A DNA stretch of 37,387 nucleotides from JBOFGK01 sp051649085 (GTDB lineage Bacteria > Bacillota_I > Bacilli_A > UBA3375), in contig JBOFGK010000004.1 of assembly GCA_051649085.1 (NCBI GenBank), positions 1 through 37,387 on the forward strand, read 5' to 3'. The notes beneath the pieces were generated by a model. That model did no database searches. It was not told where the DNA came from and worked only from the letters and a program-made list of their open reading frames with translations. How positions within the stretch are numbered: the first letter of the stretch is position 1; each line of letters opens with the position of its first letter. The translations under genes were made by a program, and so were the position numbers. This document shows, piece after piece, positions 1 through 7,978 of the stretch.

Positions 1-99
1 GTAGATGACTATATGTTATACTACAACTACGAAAGACCACAAATGCACAAACAAAAAATGACACCCCACGAAGTGGAATGTCATATTATGTGTAGTTAA
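1..99 (+). pseudogene. C-terminal end of an IS3-family (IS150-like) transposase, partial at window edge
   Basis: Frame 1 is open from the first base to a TAA at 97-99 and encodes 32 residues. They include the YYNYERPQ motif and a following MTPHEVE, which match the usual C-terminus of IS3-family OrfB integrases (YxYYNxxRxQ ... LTPxEY), just after the catalytic Glu of the DDE triad. The rest of the transposase lies outside the window, so I cannot tell whether the element is intact. A matching terminal repeat follows about 20 bases downstream. Confidence 0.7.
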
Positions 100-115
100 A
101 CTCTTTTATTTCTTA

Positions 116-139
116 TTCCACTTTTTGGGGTTCAGTTCA
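116..139 (+). mobile_element. Right terminal inverted repeat of the IS3-family element
   Basis: About 17 bases after the transposase stop lies CCACTTTTTGGGGTTCAGTT followed by CA, which resembles the right ends of IS150-group elements (they end in ...TTTTTGGGGTCAGTTCA). The element therefore probably ends near 139, about 100 bases upstream of the lysine-operon promoter. The left end is outside the window, so the exact tip and any target duplication cannot be checked. Confidence 0.55.
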
Positions 140-236
140 GAGTTGTTCTTGCTCTTTTTTTTCAATTTAAAAAATATGACATTTTTTAAGGACTTACTTT
201 GTTTGATATAAAATATCTAAAATAATAAATATTTGT

Positions 237-265
237 TTGACAAGCAGTAATTAATATGCTAAACT
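237..265 (+). promoter_or_regulatory. Promoter of the lysine biosynthesis operon
   Basis: TTGACA at 237-242 and TAAACT at 260-265 are separated by 17 bases, and TG at 257-258 makes an extended -10. It starts about 15 bases before the riboswitch aptamer. Confidence 0.7.
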
Positions 266-279
266 ATCATTAAATAAAT

Positions 280-493
280 AGAGGTGCTTTAACAAAAAGT
301 AATTAAGTGGAGTGTAACTAACACGCTGAAACTTAACGAAAGGTGTTCGAGCCGAAACTTATTAATTAGTAACTAATAAGTTGGGCTAGTGGATAAGATC
401 CATTAGACTCCCACTCAGAGTGGAGGTGCTATTTTTAATTTATTTTCGAAAGTAAATAACTTAAAAAGTACTTCTACTGAAGTACTTTTTTTA
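280..493 (+). promoter_or_regulatory. Lysine riboswitch (L box) with transcription terminator
   Basis: The aptamer runs from GAGGTGC at 281 to GGAGGTGC near 422-429. It holds the conserved L-box pieces in order: GAGGTGC, GAAAGGTG, GCCGAAA, GGGCT, GACTCCCACT and GTGGAGGTGC. It is followed by an intrinsic terminator (perfect stem 463-474/479-490 and a T tract). The first gene downstream is aspartokinase, the classic L-box target. In this family lysine binding favours the terminator, so high lysine should switch the whole operon off by premature termination. Confidence 0.9.
463..493 (+). terminator. Intrinsic terminator of the lysine riboswitch expression platform
   Basis: AAAAAGTACTTC pairs with GAAGTACTTTTT around a TACT loop, followed by more T. 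It sits between the L-box aptamer and the lysC ribosome binding site (GGAGGG at 505-510). Confidence 0.85.
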
Positions 494-513
494 TTTGAAA
501 ATATGGAGGGAAG

Positions 514-1701
514 ATGAAAGTAATTAAGTTCGGTGGAACAAGTGTTGGAGATTTAGCAAAAATATTTGAAGTTGCAAAGTATATAAAAGGACAAAGAAGA
601 GAACATCAAAAAATTGTTGTCGTTGCTTCAGCGATGAATAAAAGTACAGACGATTTACTAATAATGGCAAGTACTTTATCCAAGACTCCAAATAAACGAG
701 AATTAGATCGATTGCTTTCAATCGGAGAACAACAAACAATTTCGTTACTTGCGATTGCCTTAACAGATATTGGAATAAGTGCAGTTTCATTAACAGCTGA
801 TCAACTTGAAATCAAAACAAAAGGAGATTTTGCAAATGCGCAAATTGTTCAAATAAATGAGCAAATAATTCATGAAAAATTTGTTGAGCATGATGTAGTA
901 ATTGTTGCTGGATTTCAAGGGATTAATGAACGCAATGAAATTGTCACGTTAGGACGTGGTGGAAGTGATACAACAGCGGTTGCAATTGCAAGTGTTTTAA
1001 AGTGTGATTGTGAGATTTATACAGATGTTTCGGGAATTTATGCAACTGATCCACGAGTTATTCCAAAGGCGAAGAAATTAAATTATATAAGCTATGATGA
1101 AATGGCTGAACTTGCAACATTAGGCGCAAGTGTAATGCATAATCGAAGTGTCTTTATTGCAAAAAAGTATGGAATTAAAGTATATGTAGCTAAGAGTTTA
1201 AGCCAAGAGAAAGGGACCTATATTATGAATAAGAATATTGAAGAAAATGTAGTAACAGCAATCGCTGTTGATAATGATGTAATTAATTTTACAATTAAGT
1301 GTAGTAAACAAAAGTGTAATATATTAAGTAAATTAGCTTTAAATAAAATAAATATTGATATGATTTCACAATTAGTAATTGATGATAAATATATTGTTGG
1401 ATTTTCCACAAATAGTTCAGAAATTTTGAAAGTAAATGAAGCAATTGATGAATTTACAGCAGAAATGGAATTAGATGTAAACATCAATGACAATTTAGCA
1501 AAAATTTCTCTTGTTGGAAGCGGAATGCGTAATGCAAGTGGACTTGTTAGTCGCGTATTTCAAACGTTAGAAAAAATTGGAATTGAAGTAATGCAAACAA
1601 CGACTTCAGAAATTACAATTTCTTTATTAGTCAGTAAAGAAAATAGTGTTAAAGCATTAGAAGGATTATGTCAAGAATTTGACTTAATGGAGGATAAATG
1701 A
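514..1701 (+). CDS. lysC: Aspartate kinase
   Basis: Catalyses phosphorylation of L-aspartate, the first step to lysine, diaminopimelate, threonine and methionine, in the cytoplasm. The 395-residue protein opens with the kinase signature KFGGTSV (residues 5-11), has the GRGGSDTTA substrate/nucleotide segment at about 149-157, and ends with a pair of ACT regulatory domains (roughly 260-395), the size and order of a monofunctional aspartokinase. The start is set by GGAGGG eight bases upstream or less. It is the first gene after the lysine riboswitch and overlaps asd by four bases (ATGA), which points to translational coupling. The ACT domains suggest feedback control by an amino acid; which one cannot be read from sequence. 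Confidence 0.95.
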   Translation: MKVIKFGGTSVGDLAKIFEVAKYIKGQRREHQKIVVVASAMNKSTDDLLIMASTLSKTPNKRELDRLLSIGEQQTISLLAIALTDIGISAVSLTADQLEIKTKGDFANAQIVQINEQIIHEKFVEHDVVIVAGFQGINERNEIVTLGRGGSDTTAVAIASVLKCDCEIYTDVSGIYATDPRVIPKAKKLNYISYDEMAELATLGASVMHNRSVFIAKKYGIKVYVAKSLSQEKGTYIMNKNIEENVVTAIAVDNDVINFTIKCSKQKCNILSKLALNKINIDMISQLVIDDKYIVGFSTNSSEILKVNEAIDEFTAEMELDVNINDNLAKISLVGSGMRNASGLVSRVFQTLEKIGIEVMQTTTSEITISLLVSKENSVKALEGLCQEFDLMEDK

Positions 1702-2663
1702 AAATTGCAGTAGTTGGAGCAACGGGTCTCGTTGGTCGTCAAATTTTGAAAGAATTAGTCTGTTTAGGAATTGCTGATATTACAGCTTTTGCAAGTACCA
1801 AAAGCGCTGGAAAACGACTAGTCGAACAAGGTAGAGAGTTTATAGTTAAAGGCTTGACTCCAGAAATTACATTTTCTGATTATCAAATAGCTTTATTTTC
1901 GGCAGGTAGTGAAACAGCTAAACAGTATGCACCACTATTTGCTAGTGCAGGTTGCTATGTTGTTGACAACAGTAGTTGTTTTCGAATGGATGAAGACAAG
2001 GCGCTTGTCGTACCAGAAATAAATGGCCAAGCTGTTTTTAACTATTCAAAAATAATTGCTAATCCGAATTGCTCAACTATCCAAAGTGTAATTGCAATTA
2101 AATCATTAATTGAAAAATTGCCTGTAAAAGCGATTGATTATGTTACCTATCAAGCTGTTAGTGGCAGTGGTGTAAATGGAATTATGGATTTAGAACGTGA
2201 AGAAAATCAATTTTATCCACGGGTAATTAAACAAAATGTGCTTCCACAAATCGATCAGTTTAGTGAAAATGGCTATACATTTGAAGAACTAAAAATGATT
2301 AATGAAACGAATAAAATTTTGAATTTAACAGATGTTGAGATTACAGCGACATGTGTTCGAGTTGGAGTTAGAAATGGTCACAGTGTTCAAATAAAACTTG
2401 ACTTTAGTGTAGAAGTTACGTATGAACAATTAAAGGAAATATTGATTGATTGTGAAAGTGTTAAATACATATGGGATCAAAGTGCTTATGTGACACCACG
2501 CGAATTAGTAGATACAGCACAAGTCTTTGTTAGTCGAATTCGTTTAAGTCCAAATAAAAAATCGGTCTTAATGTTTGTCGTAGCTGATAATCTACGCATT
2601 GGAGCGGCAACCAATACCGTAAATATTGCTAAAGTGATTATGAAAGGAGCTCAAAATGTATAA
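1698..2663 (+). CDS. asd: Aspartate-semialdehyde dehydrogenase
   Basis: Reduces aspartyl phosphate to aspartate semialdehyde with NADPH, the second step of the aspartate pathway. The N-terminal VGATGLVG (residues 6-13) is the dinucleotide-binding glycine loop, and ANPNCSTIQ contains the catalytic cysteine (Cys125). The later RVGVRNGHS segment carries the active-site His and Arg region. At 321 residues it is slightly short for the family (about 330-370) but complete. It overlaps lysC upstream (4 bases) and dapA downstream (8 bases). Confidence 0.95.
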   Translation: MKIAVVGATGLVGRQILKELVCLGIADITAFASTKSAGKRLVEQGREFIVKGLTPEITFSDYQIALFSAGSETAKQYAPLFASAGCYVVDNSSCFRMDEDKALVVPEINGQAVFNYSKIIANPNCSTIQSVIAIKSLIEKLPVKAIDYVTYQAVSGSGVNGIMDLEREENQFYPRVIKQNVLPQIDQFSENGYTFEELKMINETNKILNLTDVEITATCVRVGVRNGHSVQIKLDFSVEVTYEQLKEILIDCESVKYIWDQSAYVTPRELVDTAQVFVSRIRLSPNKKSVLMFVVADNLRIGAATNTVNIAKVIMKGAQNV

Positions 2664-3519
2664 ATTATATACTGCAATAGCAACCCCATTTAATGATGCT
2701 GATAAAATTGATTATACAGCACTTAAACAACTATTAGAAATTCAAATCAAAAATCAAGTAACAGGTTTAGTTGTCAATGGGACAACTGCTGAAACGCCAT
2801 GTTTAAGTCTAGAAGAAAAACGTCAACTGTTAGAGTTTGTACTTGAAAATACACCAACAGAACTTGATATAATTGTTGGTGTAAGTTCAAATTCAACAGC
2901 TCATGTGATCGAAGAGATAAAAAATGTTGATGATTTGTCATTCTCAACGTATATGATTTGTCCTCCGTATTACAATAAGACCAGCCAAACGGGATTAATT
3001 TGTCATATTGAAGCAGCCCTTGGTGAGACCAAGAAACAAGTTCTCTTATATAATGTTCCGAGCAGAACGGTTATGAGTTTTGAACTTGAAACAATTGTTA
3101 AATTAGCTGAAAACCCCCAAATTAGAGGAATTAAAGAAGCAGCAGGTGATTTTAACTTAATTGCTTCAATTATTGCTCAAACACGAACTGAATTTGAAGT
3201 TTTCAATGGAAATGATGATTTACTTGTGCCAACTGCTGCAATTGGTTGTGTTGGTGTGATTTCAGCAATTAGCAATGCTCTTTGTGAACCGCTTAAAACA
3301 ATTTGTCAAATACTTACTGATGAAGATTATGCAAAAGCACGGTTGGAATATTTAAAAATTCATGACTTAATTAATTTAACATATAGTCAAGTAAATCCAA
3401 TTGGCGTCAAAGGGTTAATGGAAGCTAATTACGGAATTAGTCGAAATGTCCGCTTACCGTTAGTTAAAACGACTGAGCAATTACAAGAAAAGTTTAGACA
3501 GGAGTTAGCGAAATTATGA
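2656..3519 (+). CDS. dapA: 4-hydroxy-tetrahydrodipicolinate synthase
   Basis: Condenses pyruvate with aspartate semialdehyde, the committed step to lysine and diaminopimelate. The TIM-barrel protein (287 residues) shows NGTTAE at 41-46, the catalytic tyrosine in LYNVPSRT (Tyr132) and the Schiff-base lysine in GIKEAAGD (Lys160). The start is preceded by AAAGGAG at 2643-2649 within the end of asd. It overlaps dapB by four bases. Confidence 0.95.
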   Translation: MYKLYTAIATPFNDADKIDYTALKQLLEIQIKNQVTGLVVNGTTAETPCLSLEEKRQLLEFVLENTPTELDIIVGVSSNSTAHVIEEIKNVDDLSFSTYMICPPYYNKTSQTGLICHIEAALGETKKQVLLYNVPSRTVMSFELETIVKLAENPQIRGIKEAAGDFNLIASIIAQTRTEFEVFNGNDDLLVPTAAIGCVGVISAISNALCEPLKTICQILTDEDYAKARLEYLKIHDLINLTYSQVNPIGVKGLMEANYGISRNVRLPLVKTTEQLQEKFRQELAKL

Positions 3520-4232
3520 AAATAATCTTACATGGTTTTGGAAAGATGGGACAAAAAATCGAAGAAATTATTACGCAAAAATATCCGCAAATTAAGGTAA
3601 TGGCAATTGTCGATTTTAAAAATAGTAAACAACAAGTTGAACAAAATGAAACAGTCAAAAAATATCAATCATTAGTAGAGTTAAGTGAGCATATTTCACT
3701 AAATGAAGTAGATTTAATTCTTGATTTTTCTAACTCTCAAGCAATTGATTCATTACTTGATTTCCTTTTTCAAACAAAAATGAAAGCAGTTATTGCCACA
3801 ACCGGTTTAACGCAAATGCAATTAACTAAAATAACTGAATTAAGTAAACAAGCAGCAATCTTTCAAAGTTATAATACATCGTATGGACTGTACTGGTTGA
3901 ATAAATTAATTGAAGTTTCAAATCAAGTATTCACAGCTGACTTTGATGTAGCAATTTTAGACAAACATCATAATCAAAAAGTTGATCGACCTAGTGGAAC
4001 AGCAAAATTATTAGAAAGTAAGATTGAACATAGTGAAGTTGAAATAAAAGATTTTCGAATCGGTGGAATTTATGGCGAGCATAGTGTATTTTATGCAAGT
4101 GATTCCGAAGTGATTGAACTTAAACATACCGCCCTTAATCGAGACGTTTTTGCGTATGGAGCAATTAGAGCAGCACTAACTTTAGCAACAAAAGAAGCAG
4201 GTTATTATACTTTAGAAAACATCTATGAATAG
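3516..4232 (+). CDS. dapB: 4-hydroxy-tetrahydrodipicolinate reductase
   Basis: Reduces the DapA product to tetrahydrodipicolinate with NAD(P)H. HGFGKMG (residues 6-12) is the nucleotide-binding loop, and DKHHNQKVDRPSGTA (about 149-163) is the family signature with the catalytic His and Lys. It has 238 residues against about 250-270 in most homologues, but both domains seem present. The start overlaps the dapA stop (ATGA); RBS GGAG lies inside dapA. Confidence 0.93.
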   Translation: MKIILHGFGKMGQKIEEIITQKYPQIKVMAIVDFKNSKQQVEQNETVKKYQSLVELSEHISLNEVDLILDFSNSQAIDSLLDFLFQTKMKAVIATTGLTQMQLTKITELSKQAAIFQSYNTSYGLYWLNKLIEVSNQVFTADFDVAILDKHHNQKVDRPSGTAKLLESKIEHSEVEIKDFRIGGIYGEHSVFYASDSEVIELKHTALNRDVFAYGAIRAALTLATKEAGYYTLENIYE

Positions 4233-4240
4233 GAGAAAAA

Positions 4241-4951
4241 ATGAATTTAGATAATGCACAAGAAATTATAAACTACATCGGAAATTCGGTGAAAAAAACA
4301 CCAGTTCGAGCAACAATTAGTTTAAAAGGTGATTTAAAAGTAGAACTAGAAAATGTGAAAGTTTTTCAAAGTTCAACCCTTGTTATTTTGAAAGGTGAAA
4401 GCGAGATTATTTTAGAGTTTATTGAAAGAAATCGTGCAAATATTGTGGATTATGACTTAGAATATGATCGTCGTAATAGTGCGATTCCGACCTTGGATAT
4501 TGCACAGATCAATGCAAGAATTGAACCAGGTGTAACGATACGTGAACATGTAGCAATTGGTGATAATGCGATTATTATGATGGGAGCTGTTATAAATATC
4601 GGTGCGCAAATTGGAAATGGAACAATGATTGATATGGGGGCAATTTTAGGTGGACGAGCAACAGTTGGAGCAAATTCGCATATTGGTGCAGGTGCTGTGC
4701 TTGCAGGTGTGATTGAACCACCAAGTGCAGATCCAGTCCGTGTTGGAAATGATACGTTAATCGGAGCAAATACTGTTGTCCTTGAAGGTGTGCAAATTGG
4801 TAATAATTGCGTTGTTGGAGCGGGAAGTATTGTAACACAAGATGTACCTGATAACAGTGTTGTAATCGGAAGTCCAGCTAGAGTTGTGAAAATGGTTGAT
4901 GAACAAACTAAATCAAAGACACAAATTTTAGAAGAATTACGCAAACTTTAA
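4241..4951 (+). CDS. dapH: Tetrahydrodipicolinate N-acetyltransferase
   Basis: Acetylates tetrahydrodipicolinate, which commits the cell to the acetyl branch of DAP synthesis. The protein (236 residues) has a DapH-type N-terminal domain (about 1-80) and then many hexapeptide repeats ([ILV]GxxxxI, about 90-225) that form a left-handed beta helix, as in other DapH/DapD enzymes. Length matches DapH, not the longer succinyltransferase DapD of Proteobacteria. RBS AGGAGA sits just upstream. The next enzymes of the branch (aminotransferase, N-acetyl-DAP deacetylase DapL) are not in this operon. Confidence 0.93.
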   Translation: MNLDNAQEIINYIGNSVKKTPVRATISLKGDLKVELENVKVFQSSTLVILKGESEIILEFIERNRANIVDYDLEYDRRNSAIPTLDIAQINARIEPGVTIREHVAIGDNAIIMMGAVINIGAQIGNGTMIDMGAILGGRATVGANSHIGAGAVLAGVIEPPSADPVRVGNDTLIGANTVVLEGVQIGNNCVVGAGSIVTQDVPDNSVVIGSPARVVKMVDEQTKSKTQILEELRKL

Positions 4952-4983
4952 AATTAAACTAATTTAAAATTGAAATGAGGATA

Positions 4984-6048
4984 ATGAAAGTAGTGAACTA
5001 TCAGAATATTCAAATAAATATCCAAGCACTAAAGGAGTATAATCAAAAGGAGATTATTGTTGTTTTGAAAAATAATGCGTATAATCTTGGCTTACGAAAT
5101 GTTTTAAAACAAATTAACGAACAAGTTAAGTATGTAATGGTAACAGAAGTTAGTGATGCGATTATGATTAAACAAAATTATCCACATCTTTTTGTTTATT
5201 TGGCTAATCCACTTACAACGAAAGAGTTACAAACACTTGCACACGCATGTCCTACAGCCGTGTTTGATGTAATGATTGATGACTTGGAATTTTTAAAAGA
5301 AAATTTTCAATATTTAAAAACATATAATCTTCATTTAAAAATCAATACTTCAATGAATCGATTTGGCGTTGATACACTTGAAGCTGCACAAGCAATTATT
5401 GAGTATGCCCACGAACAGTCAAAAGTGCTAATTGGTTTATGTACCCATTTCGCCTTAGAAGATGAAAACGAAACGTTAGCCATGGCGGCAATTACAAAAT
5501 TTAAAAACATTTATGAACAATTAGTAAAAATCAATGAATTTACAATAATTCATGCAGAAAATTCTTACACATATTTACGAAAATATCCAGAACTTGAATT
5601 TTGTAATTATGCAAGACTTGGAATTCTCGTGTATGGCTATAATCCGACGCCAATGAAGGTTGAACTTAAACCAACAATCGAAGTAGTTGGAAGTGTGTTA
5701 AAGATAAGAGAACTTACCGAAAATGAGTCGTTTTCTTATGGACTTGATAATCGATTAGCAAAAACACAAAAGATTGCAATTATCAACTTAGGGTATGGTG
5801 ATGGTCTATTAAGAGATAGAAAAGACTTATCGGTAAAAATTCAGAAAAAATCCAAAATAGCTACAAAAATAATTGAAAATAATTATCCACTAATTGGTCG
5901 AATTTCAATGTCCCATTCGTATGTTGCTGTTGATGAACAAGTAGCTGTTGGTGATACGGTTATTATTTATGATGATGAGCAACTAGTTTCAAATCATAGT
6001 AAAGTAAGTAAAGTACCAACATCGATGGTTATGAGTTATTTAAACTAG
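4984..6048 (+). CDS. Alanine racemase-fold PLP protein of the lysine operon
   Basis: Alanine-racemase family: a PLP barrel with the expected cofactor lysine in VVLKNNAYN, RLGILVYGYNP in the middle and a C-terminal beta domain. It resembles the alr2 gene found in the dap operon of Staphylococcus aureus. Two places differ from true alanine racemases. Where the family has SYGxxY, with the second Tyr catalytic, this protein has SYGLDN; and GRISMDQ is GRISMSH, losing the Asp. Activity on alanine is therefore doubtful. Since dapF is missing here it could act on diaminopimelate, but that is inference. An ATG at 4975 also exists; I prefer 4984 because GAGG at 4977-4980 would lie inside the longer version, though its spacing is short. 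Confidence 0.75.
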   Translation: MKVVNYQNIQINIQALKEYNQKEIIVVLKNNAYNLGLRNVLKQINEQVKYVMVTEVSDAIMIKQNYPHLFVYLANPLTTKELQTLAHACPTAVFDVMIDDLEFLKENFQYLKTYNLHLKINTSMNRFGVDTLEAAQAIIEYAHEQSKVLIGLCTHFALEDENETLAMAAITKFKNIYEQLVKINEFTIIHAENSYTYLRKYPELEFCNYARLGILVYGYNPTPMKVELKPTIEVVGSVLKIRELTENESFSYGLDNRLAKTQKIAIINLGYGDGLLRDRKDLSVKIQKKSKIATKIIENNYPLIGRISMSHSYVAVDEQVAVGDTVIIYDDEQLVSNHSKVSKVPTSMVMSYLN

Positions 6049-6059
6049 AAAGAGGAAAA

Positions 6060-7289
6060 ATGGAAAAATTTATAAAAAGTATTGAGCTTGATAATCTAAT
6101 TTCAAAGTATCAAACACCGTTAATTGTTTATGATCAAATTAGGATGGAAGAAAATTTGAAGTCGTATATTGATAGTTTCAAATCAGCGAACTTTACAACT
6201 GAAATCGCGTTTGCATCAAAAGCTTTAAGTATTAAGGAAATGTATCGATTGTGCATGAAACATCAAATTTCAATTGATACGGTGTCAATTGGAGAAATTC
6301 ATACAGCCCTTAGTGTTGGCTTTGATCCACAAAAAATTTATTTTCATGGTAACAATAAAACTAGAAGTGATTTAGAATATGTAGTTGAAAAAGGAATAGG
6401 TTATATTATCGTTGACAATTATGATGAATTAACGAGATTAGGAGAAGTTGCTAAAAGCTTTGGTAAAACAGTCAACATTTTAATCCGTGTAAATCCAATT
6501 GTTGAAACAGTAGATGAAAATCATAAATACATTCAAACAGCAAATCTTGATAGTAAATTTGGCGTGCTAGTCAATCAACAGTTATATGATAAAGTAGCGG
6601 AACTTTCCATGACAAATCTTTGTTTTAAAGGAATTCATTGTCATGTTGGTTCACAAATAACAAAACAAGAATTTTTCAATCAATCGATAGAGACAATGGC
6701 TGAAATAGCGCAAGCTATTTATACGAATACGCAAGTTGATATTGAAGTCTTAAATATTGGAGGTGGCTATGGTCAAGATTGTGATGCCTGTGCAATCTTA
6801 AAGCAAAATATCGTTTTACTTGAACAAATTTTAAAGGATAATCCTGCAAATATCCAAAAAGTAGTAATTGAACCAGGTCGAAGTATTGTCAATAACTTTG
6901 CAGTAACTTTATATCAAGTTGGTAGCGTTAAACATCCAACAACTTTTGATATTGTAAGTGTTGATGGTTCAATGGCTGATAATATTCGACCGGCCCTGTA
7001 TCAAGCCAAATATGAAGCTGTGAATTTATCAAATCCAAGCGGGCCAATTGTCTCAACAAGATTAGTTGGTCGATGCTGTGAATCAGGTGATGTCCTAATT
7101 GAAATGTGTCAATTAAATCAAGCCCGTGTTAATGATGTAATTGGTGTTTTAAAGACAGGTGCTTATACGTATTCGATGGCAATGAACTACAATAAGTTAT
7201 CTAAACCGGCAATTGTATTTGTAAGTGATAAACCAAAGTTAGTAGTTAAACGTGAAACACTTGATGATCTAATTAAAAATGAATTATAA
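6060..7289 (+). CDS. lysA: Diaminopimelate decarboxylase
   Basis: Decarboxylates meso-diaminopimelate to L-lysine, the last step of the pathway. This fold-type III PLP enzyme (409 residues) has the cofactor lysine in FASKALS (Lys54), HCHVGSQ at about 197-203, the glycine loop NIGGGYG, and the active-site CCESGDVL that supplies the Cys/Glu at the dimer interface. It is the last gene of the operon, 11 bases after the racemase-like gene (RBS AGAGGA), and is followed directly by a strong terminator. Confidence 0.95.
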   Translation: MEKFIKSIELDNLISKYQTPLIVYDQIRMEENLKSYIDSFKSANFTTEIAFASKALSIKEMYRLCMKHQISIDTVSIGEIHTALSVGFDPQKIYFHGNNKTRSDLEYVVEKGIGYIIVDNYDELTRLGEVAKSFGKTVNILIRVNPIVETVDENHKYIQTANLDSKFGVLVNQQLYDKVAELSMTNLCFKGIHCHVGSQITKQEFFNQSIETMAEIAQAIYTNTQVDIEVLNIGGGYGQDCDACAILKQNIVLLEQILKDNPANIQKVVIEPGRSIVNNFAVTLYQVGSVKHPTTFDIVSVDGSMADNIRPALYQAKYEAVNLSNPSGPIVSTRLVGRCCESGDVLIEMCQLNQARVNDVIGVLKTGAYTYSMAMNYNKLSKPAIVFVSDKPKLVVKRETLDDLIKNEL

Positions 7290-7296
7290 AAGTTTT

Positions 7297-7323
7297 AACT
7301 TCTAGAAAATCTAGAAGTTTTTT
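7297..7323 (+). terminator. Intrinsic terminator after lysA
   Basis: A perfect 10-bp stem, AACTTCTAGA against TCTAGAAGTT with an AAA loop, is followed by a T tract, seven bases after the lysA stop. Confidence 0.9.
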
Positions 7324-7348
7324 CTTTTTCAATAAATTTCAGGTATAG

Positions 7349-7393
7349 AAAAACACCAATTTATAGTGTAATTACATACTATAAATTAGTGTT
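7349..7393 (-). terminator. Intrinsic terminator of the minus-strand gene at 7423-7806
   Basis: A 16-bp inverted repeat (7352-7367 with 7378-7393) has a single C/A mismatch on the plus strand. It becomes a U-G pair in the minus-strand RNA, and the T run (plus-strand A at 7349-7353) also lies on the minus strand. Both point to termination of the leftward gene. Confidence 0.8.
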
Positions 7394-7422
7394 ATTTTAA
7401 GTTTATAAATTTTTTATCCAGA

Positions 7423-7806
7423 TTATTTTTTTAATTGAAAAATTTCTTCTTCATCAATTGACAGCATTAATAAACCACTATAATTTTTACATTCATCTGG
7501 ACATGTTACTTTAATACTTTGTTTTTCATCAACGAAATTCATCGCAGGAATTACTTCATCATTTTTAAGTAATTTAAATATCACGCTAGTCACTAAGGAT
7601 TTTTCATCAAAGCTAACCAGATAATAATCATTTTCTTTTTTCACATCCATTATCTTATATACATTATTTGTATTAGTATACTTTGAATTGAAGTTAAACT
7701 CTGAACCAATTTCATATTCTGGCACTGATTTTTTGGTAAGTGAAACAAACAAAATAATCAGTGCTACTGAAAAAACTGCTACAATAAATAAACTTTTATT
7801 TTTCAT
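7423..7806 (-). CDS. Small membrane-anchored extracytoplasmic protein, unknown function
   Basis: 127 residues. Residues 1-4 are basic, about 5-24 form one hydrophobic segment with no lipobox cysteine and no obvious cleavage site, and the remaining 100 residues are polar, so it is probably anchored with the C-terminal part outside. Two cysteines in TCPDECKN (about residues 100-105) could form a disulphide. I recognise no family. RBS AGAAAGG lies just upstream. It has its own promoter and a long leader, which resembles that of the gene at 31394, and its own terminator, so it is a single-gene unit between the lysine and arsenic operons. Confidence 0.7.
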   Translation of the reverse strand: MKNKSLFIVAVFSVALIILFVSLTKKSVPEYEIGSEFNFNSKYTNTNNVYKIMDVKKENDYYLVSFDEKSLVTSVIFKLLKNDEVIPAMNFVDEKQSIKVTCPDECKNYSGLLMLSIDEEEIFQLKK

Positions 7807-7889
7807 ATATAACCTTTCTTATTCACTGCTCTTTTACCAGATTCTACAGCTGGCTTGGAATTACTTTACTTCTAAAACATCTTCCTTTG

Positions 7890-7978
7890 TGGGGATTTTA
7901 TTCTTACGAGCATTATCCAACTAAACTTTTCACCCCTGTTAGTAAGTAAATGATAACATATTTTCCGTGTGAAGTCAA
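7890..7978 (-). promoter_or_regulatory. Promoter and candidate pseudoknot leader (copy A)
   Basis: Read on the minus strand: TTGACT (7978-7973), 17 bases, TATCAT (7955-7950) with an extended TG, then CTTAC (7946-7942), TAAC, GGGG (7936-7933), GTAAG (7908-7904) and ATCCCCACAAA with CCCC at 7895-7892. CTTAC can pair with GTAAG and GGGG with CCCC; the pairs are interleaved as in an H-type pseudoknot. The same string of elements occurs at 31177-31290. It leads into the gene ending at 7423. No known riboswitch class fits that I can recall. Confidence 0.5.

Noticed and set aside
4450..4944. 164-residue minus-strand frame opposite dapH
   Set aside because: It mirrors the hexapeptide repeats of dapH, has no ribosome binding site and consists of repeated Pro/Ile/Thr codons that are the reverse of the sense-strand repeat.
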